A stretch of DNA of 45,389 bases from the NCBI GenBank assembly GCA_964579725.1, contig CAZOHG010000028.1, positions 1 to 45,389 of the forward strand, given 5' to 3'. The notes beneath the pieces were generated by a model. That model made no database searches and was not told the DNA's origin. It saw only the letters and a list, made by a program, of their open reading frames with translations. Origin of the DNA: CAZOHG01 sp964579725 (GTDB lineage: Bacteria; Zhuqueibacterota; JdFR-76; BMS3Abin05). Below are positions 15,014 through 22,745 of the stretch, piece by piece; position 1 is the stretch's first letter, and the number at the start of each line of letters is the position of its first letter. The translations under genes and the position numbers were made by a program.

Positions 15014-15027
15014 AGAGGCGGAAGAAA

Positions 15028-15669
15028 ATGGGTTCCGAACGGACAAAGGTGGAAGTGAAGGGATTGGAAGCCCGTCATTACGATTTTTTCATGAATTTGC
15101 TGACATTCGGTTTGTACCCCAGTTTTATTAAACGGGCCATCGCCGGAATGGAATTGAAGCCCGGAGAGGCCGTTTTAGATTTCGGGTGCGGGACTGGGCG
15201 AAACGACTGTCTCATCCTCTCTCACGTCGGCGAGAGTGGCCGCATTTTGGGTCTGGACATTTCAGAGGAAATGATTTCGCAGGCTCGGAAAAAGTGTGCA
15301 CCGTTTTCCAACGTTTCTTTCGATTTTAAGCGAATTGAGGAACCCCTTCCGTTTGAAAATGAATTTGACGTAGTTTTTATGTCTTTTGTTTTGCACGGAT
15401 TTGAAAATTACGACAAAGAGCCGATTGCCCGAAATGCGTACAAAGCCCTGAAACCGGGCGGACGCTTCGTCATTCTCGATTACAATGAGTTTGACCCCGC
15501 CGACCTGTTCTTGCCGTTGCGTCTGGCGTTTGTAAAAGGAGAATGCCCTTTGGCGCTGGAATTTGTAAAAATGGAATTGGAGGCTTTCCTGCAGAAATTC
15601 GGTTTTCGGGAATTTCGAGCCAAATATTTTTTCAAAAAATACGTCCGGCTTCTCATGGCGTTCAAATGA
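15028..15669 (+). CDS. Class I SAM-dependent methyltransferase
   Basis: A 213-residue protein with the Rossmann-like methyltransferase fold of the UbiE/Methyltransf_11 kind. Motif I is AVLDFGCGTGRNDCLIL (residues about 49-65), the acidic end of strand 2 is GLDISEEMISQARKK, motif II-like FDVVFMSFVLHGF, and the LKPGGRFVILDYNEF segment follows. The substrate cannot be told from sequence; a lipid, quinone or small molecule are all possible. It is downstream of the PsiE-like gene with a purine-rich ribosome site (AGGCGGAAG) and is followed by a strong terminator. Confidence 0.85.
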   Translation: MGSERTKVEVKGLEARHYDFFMNLLTFGLYPSFIKRAIAGMELKPGEAVLDFGCGTGRNDCLILSHVGESGRILGLDISEEMISQARKKCAPFSNVSFDFKRIEEPLPFENEFDVVFMSFVLHGFENYDKEPIARNAYKALKPGGRFVILDYNEFDPADLFLPLRLAFVKGECPLALEFVKMELEAFLQKFGFREFRAKYFFKKYVRLLMAFK

Positions 15670-15736
15670 ATTTTTTGAAAGGGGGAAAACGGCAGACAAG
15701 ACTGAGTGAGAAAATGTCGATTGGTTGATTTTAAGG

Positions 15737-15763
15737 ACACCCGGTTTTTCGGGTGTTTTTTTT
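15737..15763 (+). terminator. Rho-independent terminator after the methyltransferase gene
   Basis: ACACCCG (15737-15743), a short loop, CGGGTGT (15750-15756) and a run of seven further T. It ends the PsiE-like/methyltransferase unit. Confidence 0.9.
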
Positions 15764-15770
15764 GAAAGTT

Positions 15771-15791
15771 CCGGCTGCCTGCCGGCTTTTT
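15771..15791 (+). terminator. Second, smaller terminator-like hairpin
   Basis: CCGGC-TGCCT-GCCGG followed by CTTTTT, directly behind the first terminator. Probably a tandem back-up. Confidence 0.5.
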
Positions 15792-15910
15792 GCTGTGTCG
15801 GTTAACCCGAAAATGGGTGCGCATGGGTTCCCAACGCCTTCACCCGCCAGCGATTTTGGGGGAAAATTTCGGTACCGATTTTTTGGGGCAGGGCTTCAAA
15901 TGGGTTCTCT

Positions 15911-15941
15911 CAGGCAGGTGAAAGGCCTAAAAAACTGCCTG
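15911..15941 (+). repeat. 7-bp inverted repeat upstream of sfsA
   Basis: CAGGCAG (15911-15917) and CTGCCTG (15935-15941) with a 17-base loop, ending about 25 bases before the AGGAGG ribosome site of sfsA. It could be a leader hairpin or an operator. Confidence 0.35.
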
Positions 15942-15981
15942 AAAATCAACTTAAGATTTCTTCCAGGAGGCGACCTTTTGC

Positions 15982-16677
15982 ATGGAATTTGATTTCCCCC
16001 TGTTTGAAGGGGCTCTTCTTCGGCGGTACAAACGTTTTTTGGCAGACGTCCGTCTGACGAACGGCAAAATGGTGACAGCCCATTGTCCGAATTCCGGAAG
16101 CATGAAAGGCTTGAGTCTTCCCGGAAGTTCCGTCTTGCTTTGGGAAAGCGCCAATCCGCGGCGGAAACTGCGCTACACCTGGGAATTGGTGAAAGCCGAC
16201 GGGGTTTGGGTGGGAATCAACACAAGCCGTCCCACCCGATTGGTGACCGAATCTCTTGGGCGAGGAGAAATAACGGAATTGGCACAATGGCCCCACTGGC
16301 GACGAGAAGTAACGGTGGGAGAAAGCCGTCTGGATTTGCTTTTGGAAACGGGGCAGCGGCGCTGCTGGGTGGAATTGAAAAATGTAACCCTTGTGGAAAA
16401 AGGCGTCGCAATGTTCCCGGATGCCATCACCGCACGGGGCCAAAAACACCTGAGGGAATTGGTCAAATTGGCCGAAAAAGGAGATTGTGCGGCGGCTTTG
16501 TTTGTGGTACAGCGGGAGGATGTCCACTCTCTTTCGCCCGCCGATGACATCGACCCCGAATTTGGCAGGCAGCTTCGACGGGCAAGAGAAAAGGGTGTAG
16601 CCATTTTGGCCTACAAATGGAGGGTGTCTCCGGAGGGAATTTTCTTTGCAGGGCCGGTTCCGGTAAAAATGAAGTAG
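15982..16677 (+). CDS. sfsA: SfsA family protein (sugar fermentation stimulation homologue, nuclease-like fold)
   Basis: A 231-residue SfsA homologue of standard length. Conserved features are AHCPNSGSM near residue 33, the SRLDLLLE strand and WVELKNVTLVEKG segment, whose Asp, Glu and Lys form the PD-(D/E)XK-type site, and FPDAITARGQKHLRELVKL. The family was first noted for affecting maltose gene expression in E. coli and for DNA binding; its biochemical role remains unclear. AGGAGG lies 11 bases before the ATG, slightly far. It stands alone between a double terminator and the acyl-CoA ligase promoter. Confidence 0.93.
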   Translation: MEFDFPLFEGALLRRYKRFLADVRLTNGKMVTAHCPNSGSMKGLSLPGSSVLLWESANPRRKLRYTWELVKADGVWVGINTSRPTRLVTESLGRGEITELAQWPHWRREVTVGESRLDLLLETGQRRCWVELKNVTLVEKGVAMFPDAITARGQKHLRELVKLAEKGDCAAALFVVQREDVHSLSPADDIDPEFGRQLRRAREKGVAILAYKWRVSPEGIFFAGPVPVKMK

Positions 16678-16751
16678 GGCCAGGGGCTGTTGCAAAAAAT
16701 CGACAGGGAGTTTTTGAACGGGTGGCATTCTCCGAAAAAGAGAAAAAACTC

Positions 16752-16780
16752 TTGATTCGGAAGCAAATTATTTTTAAAAT
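16752..16780 (+). promoter_or_regulatory. Sigma-70 promoter of the acyl-CoA ligase gene
   Basis: TTGATT (16752-16757), a 17-base spacer and TAAAAT (16775-16780), 42 bases before the ATG at 16823. Confidence 0.6.
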
Positions 16781-16822
16781 AAAGAATTAATGCCATTTGA
16801 CAATGTGTGAGGTTAAAAATAA

Positions 16823-18379
16823 ATGGTGGAAAAATTACCGGATTCAGCGGATTTAAACGAGCTGCTTCGACGGGTCAAAGAGCGTCAGCCGAACGCACCT
16901 GCTCTCGGATTTGAAGGAAAATCAATCAGCTACGGCGAAATGTACCGACAGGTACTGGCCTTTGCCGCTGCTCTGAAGCAACTGGGTATTCGGAAAGGCG
17001 ATCGGGTGGCGCTCATGCTGCCCAATATTCCGGAGTTTCCCATCGCCTATTTCGGCATTTTGTATCTGGGAGCAGTGGTTGTGCCGATTAACACCATGTT
17101 CCGCTCCCGAGAAATCCACTACATTTTGGAAGATTCGGAGAGTCGCGCGGTCATTACCTGGGAAGGGGAATTGGAGGCGGTGGCGCAAGCCATGGAAGAC
17201 TTGGATGCCTGTGAGCACCTTATTGCCTTGGGGCAAAATTTCCCCGAAGGTGTGGTGAACTGGCAACACTTGCTGGGACAGCCGCACGAAGCAGCCTTCC
17301 AAGCCAGTGTTTTGCCGGAGGACCCGGCCGTTATTCTGTACACCTCGGGAACCACAGGCCGACCCAAAGGTGCCATTCTAACCCATCGAAATCTTTGTTC
17401 CAATGCCAGTTCCGCGGCGTTAATCGGTGGGCTGACTTCCAAAGACATTTCTCTGGGTGTGTTGCCCTTTTACCATTCCTTTGGGCAAACGGTCTCGATG
17501 AATGCGGTTTTTTGTGCGGGGGGCAAAATTGTACTCGTTCCCCGTTTTTCTCCCGAAGCCGTTTTTGAATCCATTGAAAAAGAACACGTCACGATTTTTG
17601 CCGCCGTGCCCACAATGTTGAAAATTCTGGTGGATTACGAAGGGCCTGCAGCCGATTTGTCGTCGGTGCGCTGGCTGCTCTCCGGAGGAGCCAAATTGGA
17701 AAGGACTTTGTTAGAAGAATTTGAACGAAAGTTCGGCATCCCGGTTCACGAAGGCTACGGATTGACGGAGGCGTCCCCTGTGGTCACATTCAATCCTCAG
17801 GGGTTTGACCGCAAGCCTGGCTCCGTGGGAATTCCTTTGCGTGACATTGAAATTCGGATTGTTGACGACAAGGGAGAGGAGCTTTTCCCCGGCGAGGAAG
17901 GAGAAATTGTGGTGCGCGGACCCAACGTCATGAAAGGGTACCTCAACCGCCCGGAGGCCACCAAAGAGATTTTACGCGACGGCTGGCTGTACACCGGTGA
18001 CATCGGCTACACCGACGAAGAAGGCTACCTGTACATTGTTGACCGCAAGGGGGACATGATTATTAAAGGCGGATTTAACGTGTACCCGCGAGAAATTGAG
18101 GAACTGCTATCGCACCATCCTTCCATTCGAGAGGTAGCCGTCGTCGGGGTTCCCGATCCGGTTCAAGGCGAAGAAGTGAAGGCCTACGTGGTGCTTCAAC
18201 CGGAGGCTCGGGCCTCGTCTAACGAACTGATTGATTACTGTGTGTCTCAAATTGCCAAATATAAATGTCCCAAGTACATTAGTTTTGTGCAGTCTTTGCC
18301 TAAAAATGCTCTGGGCCGGGTGCAAAAACATTTGCTAAAACGGGGCCGAACCTCACGGGAGGGAAAGTTCCCGAGGTGA
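16823..18379 (+). CDS. Acyl-CoA ligase (AMP-forming, FadD/MatB-like) with Arg in place of the A10 lysine
   Basis: A 518-residue adenylate-forming enzyme expected to make acyl-AMP and then acyl-CoA. Motifs in order: P-loop YTSGTTGRPKGA (about residue 172), the substrate-site LPFYHSFGQ, GYGLTEASPV, and GWLYTGDIG with the hinge DRKGDMIIKGGFNVYPREIE. The C-terminal A10 segment reads LPKNALGRVQKHLLK: where relatives have GK, this has GR (Arg499, codon CGG at 18317). That lysine normally drives adenylation and is the acetylation target, so activity or regulation may be altered. The wording around it is closest to malonyl-CoA/medium-to-long-chain ligases; the chain length preferred is unknown. No good ribosome site is visible before the ATG. 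Confidence 0.9.
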   Translation: MVEKLPDSADLNELLRRVKERQPNAPALGFEGKSISYGEMYRQVLAFAAALKQLGIRKGDRVALMLPNIPEFPIAYFGILYLGAVVVPINTMFRSREIHYILEDSESRAVITWEGELEAVAQAMEDLDACEHLIALGQNFPEGVVNWQHLLGQPHEAAFQASVLPEDPAVILYTSGTTGRPKGAILTHRNLCSNASSAALIGGLTSKDISLGVLPFYHSFGQTVSMNAVFCAGGKIVLVPRFSPEAVFESIEKEHVTIFAAVPTMLKILVDYEGPAADLSSVRWLLSGGAKLERTLLEEFERKFGIPVHEGYGLTEASPVVTFNPQGFDRKPGSVGIPLRDIEIRIVDDKGEELFPGEEGEIVVRGPNVMKGYLNRPEATKEILRDGWLYTGDIGYTDEEGYLYIVDRKGDMIIKGGFNVYPREIEELLSHHPSIREVAVVGVPDPVQGEEVKAYVVLQPEARASSNELIDYCVSQIAKYKCPKYISFVQSLPKNALGRVQKHLLKRGRTSREGKFPR

Positions 18380-18511
18380 CCAAATAGCCCACAAAACAAA
18401 AAAGGCCCCTTTTTATTTTGCAGATTTCAAATTTTGGAGTCAAATCTATTCGGGAAAAATGTTTTTATTGGATTTGACAAAGCGTTCAACTCAAATAAGC
18501 GGAGGTGAATT

Positions 18512-20605
18512 GTGAAAGAGTATGCCATGGACAAATTACGAAATGTGGGGTTGATTTCGCATGGAGGTGTAGGAAAAACCTCTCTGGCCGAAGCCATGCT
18601 TTTTAATGCAGGCGAAACCAATCGGCTGGGGAAGGTTGACGACGGCACCTCTATTTCCGATTACCACGACGACGAAATCGAACGCAAAATCTCCATTAGT
18701 ACCTCTCTTCTTCATTACGAATGGAAACACCACAAAGTGAATATTTTGGACACTCCCGGCTACTCCGATTTCTTGGGCGAAGTGAAGGGAGCGCTTCGCG
18801 TGGTGGAAACCGGAATCGTGCTGATTAATGCCGTTTCCGGTGTAGAAGTGGGAACCGAGCAGGTTTGGGAATTTGCCGGAGAGGAAGATGTTTCGCGGAT
18901 TTTTTTCATTAACCGAATGGACAAAGAAAACGCCAATTTCGAAAAGACATTGAACATGCTGAAAGACCGATTCGGCATGGGGGTTGTTCCGGTGCAAATT
19001 CCGCTCGAAGAAGGCGAGGGGTTTCATTCTTTTGTCGATTTGATCCGGATGAAAGTGGTCTCGTACACAGCAGACGGTTCCGGAAAGGCGACGGAAACAG
19101 ACATCCCTGACGCGGTAAAAGCGAAAGCGGATGAGTACCGTGAAAAATTGGTGGAATCCGTGGCGGAATCGGACGACGAGATTTTAGAAAAATATTTTGA
19201 AGAAGGGGACATCTCTACCGAAGATTTTAAAAAGGGGTTGTTGAAAGGGATTCGTGAAAAAGCGTTGTTTCCCGTCCTGGTTGGAGCGGCCACGGCCAAT
19301 GTGGGGGTCAAAGAACTCATGGATTTTCTGGTCAATTACGCTCCTTCTCCGGCCGAATTTCCCGAAATTAAGGGCAAAGACCCGAACACAGGCGAAGAGG
19401 TAACCCGCGAGGTGTCGCCGGACGCTCCCATGGCTTCTCTGGTGTTTAAAGTCATTTCCGAACCCCACGTGGGGGAATTTTCCTGCTTTCGCGTTTTTAC
19501 CGGAACCATGAGCAGCGGCGACGAAGTCCTGAATCCCAACCAAAAAGCTACGGAAAAAATCGGCCAGATTTACGTGTTGAACGGGAAACAGCGCAAAGAA
19601 GTCTCCAAAATTTCGGCGGGTGACATCGCTTCCGTCGTCAAATTGAAGAACACCCACACCGGGGACACATTGTGCGACAAAAAATCGCCCATTATTTTGG
19701 AGGGAATTGACTTCCCCAGTCCCGTCATTCGTGTGGCGGTGGAACCCAAATCCAAGGGGGACGAAGAAAAAATCAGCGTTGGTCTTCAGACCCTTCACGA
19801 AGAAGACCCGACATTCGTCTCAGCTTTTGACCCCGAATTGCGACAGACGATTATTCAGGGACAGGGCGAATTGCATCTCACCATTGTGGTCAAGCGGCTA
19901 AAAGACAAATTTGGCGTGGACGTAGAACTCACCGAACCTAAAATTCCCTACCGGGAAACCATTAAGGGAAAAGCGGAAGTGCAGGGCAAATTTAAGCGTC
20001 AGTCCGGTGGACGCGGGCAGTACGGTGACGTCTGGATCCGCCTGGAACCCAAACAGCGGGGCGAAGGGTACGAGTTTGTGGACGCCATTGTGGGCGGCGT
20101 GGTTCCCAACAAGTACATTCCTGCCGTGGACAAAGGTATTCAGGAAGCCATGGCCGAAGGGGTTTTGGCCGGTTACCCCGTCGTGGACGTCAAGGCGACG
20201 CTCTACGACGGCTCCTTTCACCCGGTTGATTCCTCGGATATGGCCTTTAAAATTGCCGGTTCCATGGCCTTTAAAAAGGCTTTTCTCGAAGCCAAGCCGG
20301 TGCTGTTGGAACCGATTTACGATGTGGAAGTCAAAGTGCCCGAAGAATATTTGGGGGATGTTATGGGTGATCTGTCCAGCCGCCGCGGGAAAATTCAGGG
20401 AATTGAGTCTGAGGGGCCTTTTCAAATTATTAAGGCAAAGGTGCCTTTGGCGGAACTGTACCGTTACTCCACGGCGTTGCGTTCCATGACGCAGGGACGC
20501 GGCATTCACCGGAGAAAATTCAGCCACTACGAAGAAGTGCCCCACGAAATTGCGGAAAAAATTATTGAGGCAGCCAAGGCAGAAAAAGAAAATGAAAACA
20601 AGTAA
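18512..20605 (+). CDS. Elongation factor G-like protein (EF-G2 / FusA2 type)
   Basis: A 697-residue translational GTPase with the five-domain EF-G layout. G1 is SHGGVGKTS, G3 DTPGYSDF and G4 NRMD. Canonical EF-G has AHxDAGKTT, DTPGHVDF and NKMD, so the switch II catalytic histidine is replaced by tyrosine, as in the EF-G2 group (Thermus EF-G-2, mycobacterial FusA2). Domain IV (GGRGQYGDVWIRLEP, VPNKYIPAVDKGIQEAM) and domain V (PIYDVEVKVPEEYLGDVMGD, RRGKIQGIE) are intact. The GTG start at 18512 has GGAGG 7 bases upstream. It is not next to tuf or ribosomal protein genes, which supports a paralogue, perhaps in ribosome recycling or stress translation. The HIT gene overlaps its end by 14 bases. 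Confidence 0.88.
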   Translation: MKEYAMDKLRNVGLISHGGVGKTSLAEAMLFNAGETNRLGKVDDGTSISDYHDDEIERKISISTSLLHYEWKHHKVNILDTPGYSDFLGEVKGALRVVETGIVLINAVSGVEVGTEQVWEFAGEEDVSRIFFINRMDKENANFEKTLNMLKDRFGMGVVPVQIPLEEGEGFHSFVDLIRMKVVSYTADGSGKATETDIPDAVKAKADEYREKLVESVAESDDEILEKYFEEGDISTEDFKKGLLKGIREKALFPVLVGAATANVGVKELMDFLVNYAPSPAEFPEIKGKDPNTGEEVTREVSPDAPMASLVFKVISEPHVGEFSCFRVFTGTMSSGDEVLNPNQKATEKIGQIYVLNGKQRKEVSKISAGDIASVVKLKNTHTGDTLCDKKSPIILEGIDFPSPVIRVAVEPKSKGDEEKISVGLQTLHEEDPTFVSAFDPELRQTIIQGQGELHLTIVVKRLKDKFGVDVELTEPKIPYRETIKGKAEVQGKFKRQSGGRGQYGDVWIRLEPKQRGEGYEFVDAIVGGVVPNKYIPAVDKGIQEAMAEGVLAGYPVVDVKATLYDGSFHPVDSSDMAFKIAGSMAFKKAFLEAKPVLLEPIYDVEVKVPEEYLGDVMGDLSSRRGKIQGIESEGPFQIIKAKVPLAELYRYSTALRSMTQGRGIHRRKFSHYEEVPHEIAEKIIEAAKAEKENENK

Positions 20606-21113
20606 CGAGGAATCGGGCTTGAAACATCTCTGGGCGCCCTGGCGCCTGCAATATATTGTGAATGCAGACAAACAAAAAGCCGACGGGTGCATTTTTTGTT
20701 TGTTCCCGAAGGAACCTCCCGAAAACGACCGGAAAAACTTGATTCTTTTTCGGGGGGAAAAGGCCTTTGTCATTTTAAACCGTTTTCCGTACAACAACGG
20801 GCATCTCATGGTTGTTCCCTACCGGCATATTGCGCATTTTGAGGAATTGGAAGCGGAAGAAAAAATAGAAATGATGGATCTGATTGAGTATTCCATTCGA
20901 GCTCTTAAAAAAGCCTTCCGACCCCAAGGATTCAATATCGGAATGAATTTGGGCCGTGTGGCCGGAGCGGGAATTGACGACCACATTCATTTCCACGTGG
21001 TACCGCGTTGGAACGGTGACACCAACTTTATGCCGGTTGTGGGCCAAACCAAAGTGATTTCGTCCAGCCTGGAAGACACCTTGTTGGAGCTTCGGAAGTA
21101 TTTCGAAGCCTAA
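20592..21113 (+). CDS. HIT-family nucleotide hydrolase/transferase (Ap4A phosphorylase-like)
   Basis: A 173-residue histidine-triad protein. The catalytic signature HIHFHVVPRW lies near residue 127, and the N-terminal KHLWAPWRLQYI plus CIFC zinc-type pair match the HIT/ATP-adenylyltransferase subgroup (FHIT/AP4A phosphorylase-like). It probably cleaves or phosphorolyses dinucleoside polyphosphates or AMP conjugates. I start at the ATG at 20592, which overlaps the EF-G2 gene by 14 bases; an ATG at 20550 would add 14 basic residues that lack family similarity. Coupling to EF-G2 suggests joint expression. A very strong terminator follows. Confidence 0.9.
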   Translation: MKTSNEESGLKHLWAPWRLQYIVNADKQKADGCIFCLFPKEPPENDRKNLILFRGEKAFVILNRFPYNNGHLMVVPYRHIAHFEELEAEEKIEMMDLIEYSIRALKKAFRPQGFNIGMNLGRVAGAGIDDHIHFHVVPRWNGDTNFMPVVGQTKVISSSLEDTLLELRKYFEA

Positions 21114-21138
21114 CCGGAAAAGGGGCATTGACGCCAAT

Positions 21139-21173
21139 AAAAAGGCCATTTCAATTGTTGAAATGGCCTTTTT
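21139..21173. terminator. Bidirectional terminator between HIT and aldolase genes
   Basis: A perfect 16-bp stem: AAAAAGGCCATTTCAA (21139-21154), loop TTG, TTGAAATGGCCTTTTT (21158-21173). A and T runs at the stem base give U tails in both directions, as expected between converging genes. Confidence 0.92.
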
Positions 21174-21248
21174 AAAATCCAAAGCATGACGCTTGGTAAA
21201 TTTTTCCGCGGTTTTTTCAGGTTAGCCGGTTGGAGCCAGCCAAAGTGC

Positions 21249-22187
21249 CTACCCGTCGAATGAGAATGCTTGTTTTCCTTCAAAAATAGCCAACGCTTCG
21301 TCCAAGTTTTTGCCTGCCAGCGTAATGGCCGAAATGGCATTGCACATGCGCACCGCTTCCTCAAAGGATTTTTGGTGAATATTGCGGCCAGTGGCGTTTC
21401 CGGCAGCGCCCGAGACGAAAATCTGATCGTGTAACTGCTGCAAAAAGGCCTTGGGTTCGATGGAAGAGCCTCCTGCGCAAACCACTTTGGTGCGTCCCGC
21501 TGCCAGCACGGCTTCTTTAAAAATTTCTTTTGACTCCTTGCCCGGCTGTTTCGGGTAATTCACCTTCACGAAATCGGAGCCCAGAGCCGCCGCCACACCG
21601 GTGGCGCCAGCAATGAGATGCGGGTCTTTTTCATCCTTAACGGCTTTACCGCGCGGGTAAATCCAAAGGACGGTCAGTAGCCCCACCTGATGGGCTTCGT
21701 ACACAATCTGTGCAGCTTGGCGGAGCATGTCCGCCTCAAATTCGCTGCCGAGGTAAATGGTGTAGCCGACGGCCAAAATATTCAGCCGTGTGCTGTTTTT
21801 AAATTCCAGGACCTGGTCGATGTCAATCCATTGATTGCTAAAGGGATCCATCTGGTCGGTTTTAATCAGATTGGTTTTGGAGTTGAGTTTGACCAGGTAG
21901 GGCACGTCGGAATAGTCGCGCCCGTACCGAGCAATGAGCCCCAATTGGGTTGCAAAGACGCCGATTTCACCGGCTTGAGCCACACGAAACAAATGCTCCG
22001 GCGTGTTGTCGTCGGGGGAAATCCCTTCGCCATAAAAATCTTTGTTCAGGTGTTCCACCTTCTGGTCACCTGCAAAAAGCATGAGACGCCCAGTGTGACG
22101 CGTCATGGTCAAATAATTGTCACGGTAGGTATTTTCGGCGTCTTTGGGAACGTCGAACGGAATGTGAATATCTTTGGCCGTAATCAT
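21249..22187 (-). CDS. Class I (archaeal-type, DhnA/LacD-like) fructose-bisphosphate aldolase family protein
   Basis: A 312-residue TIM-barrel aldolase of the FBA class IA/DhnA family. The Schiff-base lysine is expected in GSDFVKVNYP (Lys208). WIYPRGKAVKDEKDPHLIAG, a block from GATGVAAALG on, and the C-terminal phosphate-binding VCAGGSS, then FVSGAAGNATGRNIHQ are all family-typical. The likely reaction is fructose-1,6-bisphosphate to two triose phosphates, but LsrF-like thiolase or ADH synthase relatives cannot be excluded. GGGAGGT precedes the ATG strongly. It stands alone, between a bidirectional terminator and the candidate structured RNA. Confidence 0.85.
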   Translation of the reverse strand: MITAKDIHIPFDVPKDAENTYRDNYLTMTRHTGRLMLFAGDQKVEHLNKDFYGEGISPDDNTPEHLFRVAQAGEIGVFATQLGLIARYGRDYSDVPYLVKLNSKTNLIKTDQMDPFSNQWIDIDQVLEFKNSTRLNILAVGYTIYLGSEFEADMLRQAAQIVYEAHQVGLLTVLWIYPRGKAVKDEKDPHLIAGATGVAAALGSDFVKVNYPKQPGKESKEIFKEAVLAAGRTKVVCAGGSSIEPKAFLQQLHDQIFVSGAAGNATGRNIHQKSFEEAVRMCNAISAITLAGKNLDEALAIFEGKQAFSFDG

Positions 22188-22253
22188 GGTACACCTCCCA
22201 TTTTGCCGTAAAAGTTGTTGTGCTTGAGAGAAGCAAGACCGCTTTCCTGCTTA

Positions 22254-22282
22254 AATTTAGCACGCAGGGAAAGGTAAATCCA
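22254..22282 (-). promoter_or_regulatory. Weak promoter candidate for the aldolase gene
   Basis: TGGATT (22282-22277), a 17-base spacer and TAAATT (22259-22254) on the minus strand, about 67 bases before the aldolase ATG. The -35 box is poor. Confidence 0.35.
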
Positions 22283-22334
22283 TTCTTTTTGTGAGATTTA
22301 AAAATCGGCAGAAAAATCCGGGGGAATAGTGAGA

Positions 22335-22561
22335 AAAATAAAAAACCCTGCTCGACTGGGTGGCCTGACGAAAGGGCCGTCTCATGCCACGGTGGGCACC
22401 GCCTGCGACGTTTCACGCTTCCTCCGCGCGATTCAAAAGAACCGCAACCCTTGCGGGTGAGGCCTGCACTCCGCGCCCAGAGCTAAGTTCCCTTTCTCAA
22501 AGTGTTGGCTCTTTGTCTCAATAGCCACGTGTCCAGTGCCGAGCAGGGAAATTCTTTTGAC
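22335..22561 (-). ncRNA. Free-standing structured RNA, candidate 6S RNA
   Basis: A GC-rich island in AT-rich flanks, read on the minus strand. The ends pair: CCCTGCTCG (22548-22540) with CGAGCAGGG (22354-22346), continued by ACTGG/CCAGT and GTGGCT/GGCCAC with small bulges on the 5' side, giving a closing stem of about 20 bp around some 200 bases. The 3' arm is followed by TTTTTTATTTTT, an intrinsic terminator. Inside are ACCC-GCAA-GGGT (GNRA tetraloop), TGCGGTTC-TTTT-GAATCGCG and CGGT-GCCC-ACCG hairpins. A promoter lies just upstream. Length, single long bulged closing stem and terminator fit 6S RNA, the RNA-polymerase-binding regulator. RNase P, tmRNA and SRP signatures are absent. An RNA gene is fairly sure; the 6S label is tentative. 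Confidence 0.62.
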
Positions 22562-22567
22562 ACTTTT

Positions 22568-22596
22568 AATATGCCAAAAAAACCTTAAAAAGTCAA
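22568..22596 (-). promoter_or_regulatory. Promoter of the structured RNA
   Basis: TTGACT (22596-22591), a 17-base spacer and CATATT (22573-22568) on the minus strand, placing the start near 22561, about 13 bases before the closing stem. Confidence 0.55.
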
Positions 22597-22745
22597 GACC
22601 AAAATGGCAATTGGTGAAAAAGTACCTAAATTTCCGTACCGAAAACAGCACCTGTCTTTTCTCTTATTTCGGTGCGTTTGAGGAAAAAGTTTAGCCCTTA
22701 AATTTTAAAAAACTTTCGCAAAAAAGGATCGTGCTCAGAACGGAA

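Larger units (their letters stand above)
15670..15981. other. 312-base intergenic region with two terminators and a hairpin
   Basis: Between the methyltransferase and sfsA, both plus strand. It contains two tandem terminator-type hairpins (15737-15763 and 15771-15791) and a 7-bp inverted repeat (15911-15941), listed separately. No gene is seen in it and no strong promoter for sfsA was found. Confidence 0.6.
22188..22745. other. 558-base intergenic region holding a candidate RNA gene
   Basis: From left to right on the minus strand's target genes: the aldolase leader with a weak promoter (22254-22282), the structured RNA (22335-22561) with its own promoter (22568-22596), and about 125 AT-rich bases up to the end of the CDP-alcohol transferase in which I see nothing. 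No protein-coding frame here looks real. Confidence 0.7.

Noticed and set aside
18395..18420. Terminator after the acyl-CoA ligase gene
   Set aside because: The AAAAAG/CTTTTT pairing is short and AT-rich, so it is not convincing as an intrinsic terminator.
22335..22561. Cobalamin riboswitch, RNase P RNA, SRP RNA or tmRNA
   Set aside because: The B12 box, the GAGGAAAGUCC core of RNase P, the GGAAGGAAGCAGC tip of SRP RNA and the tRNA-like ends of tmRNA are all absent.
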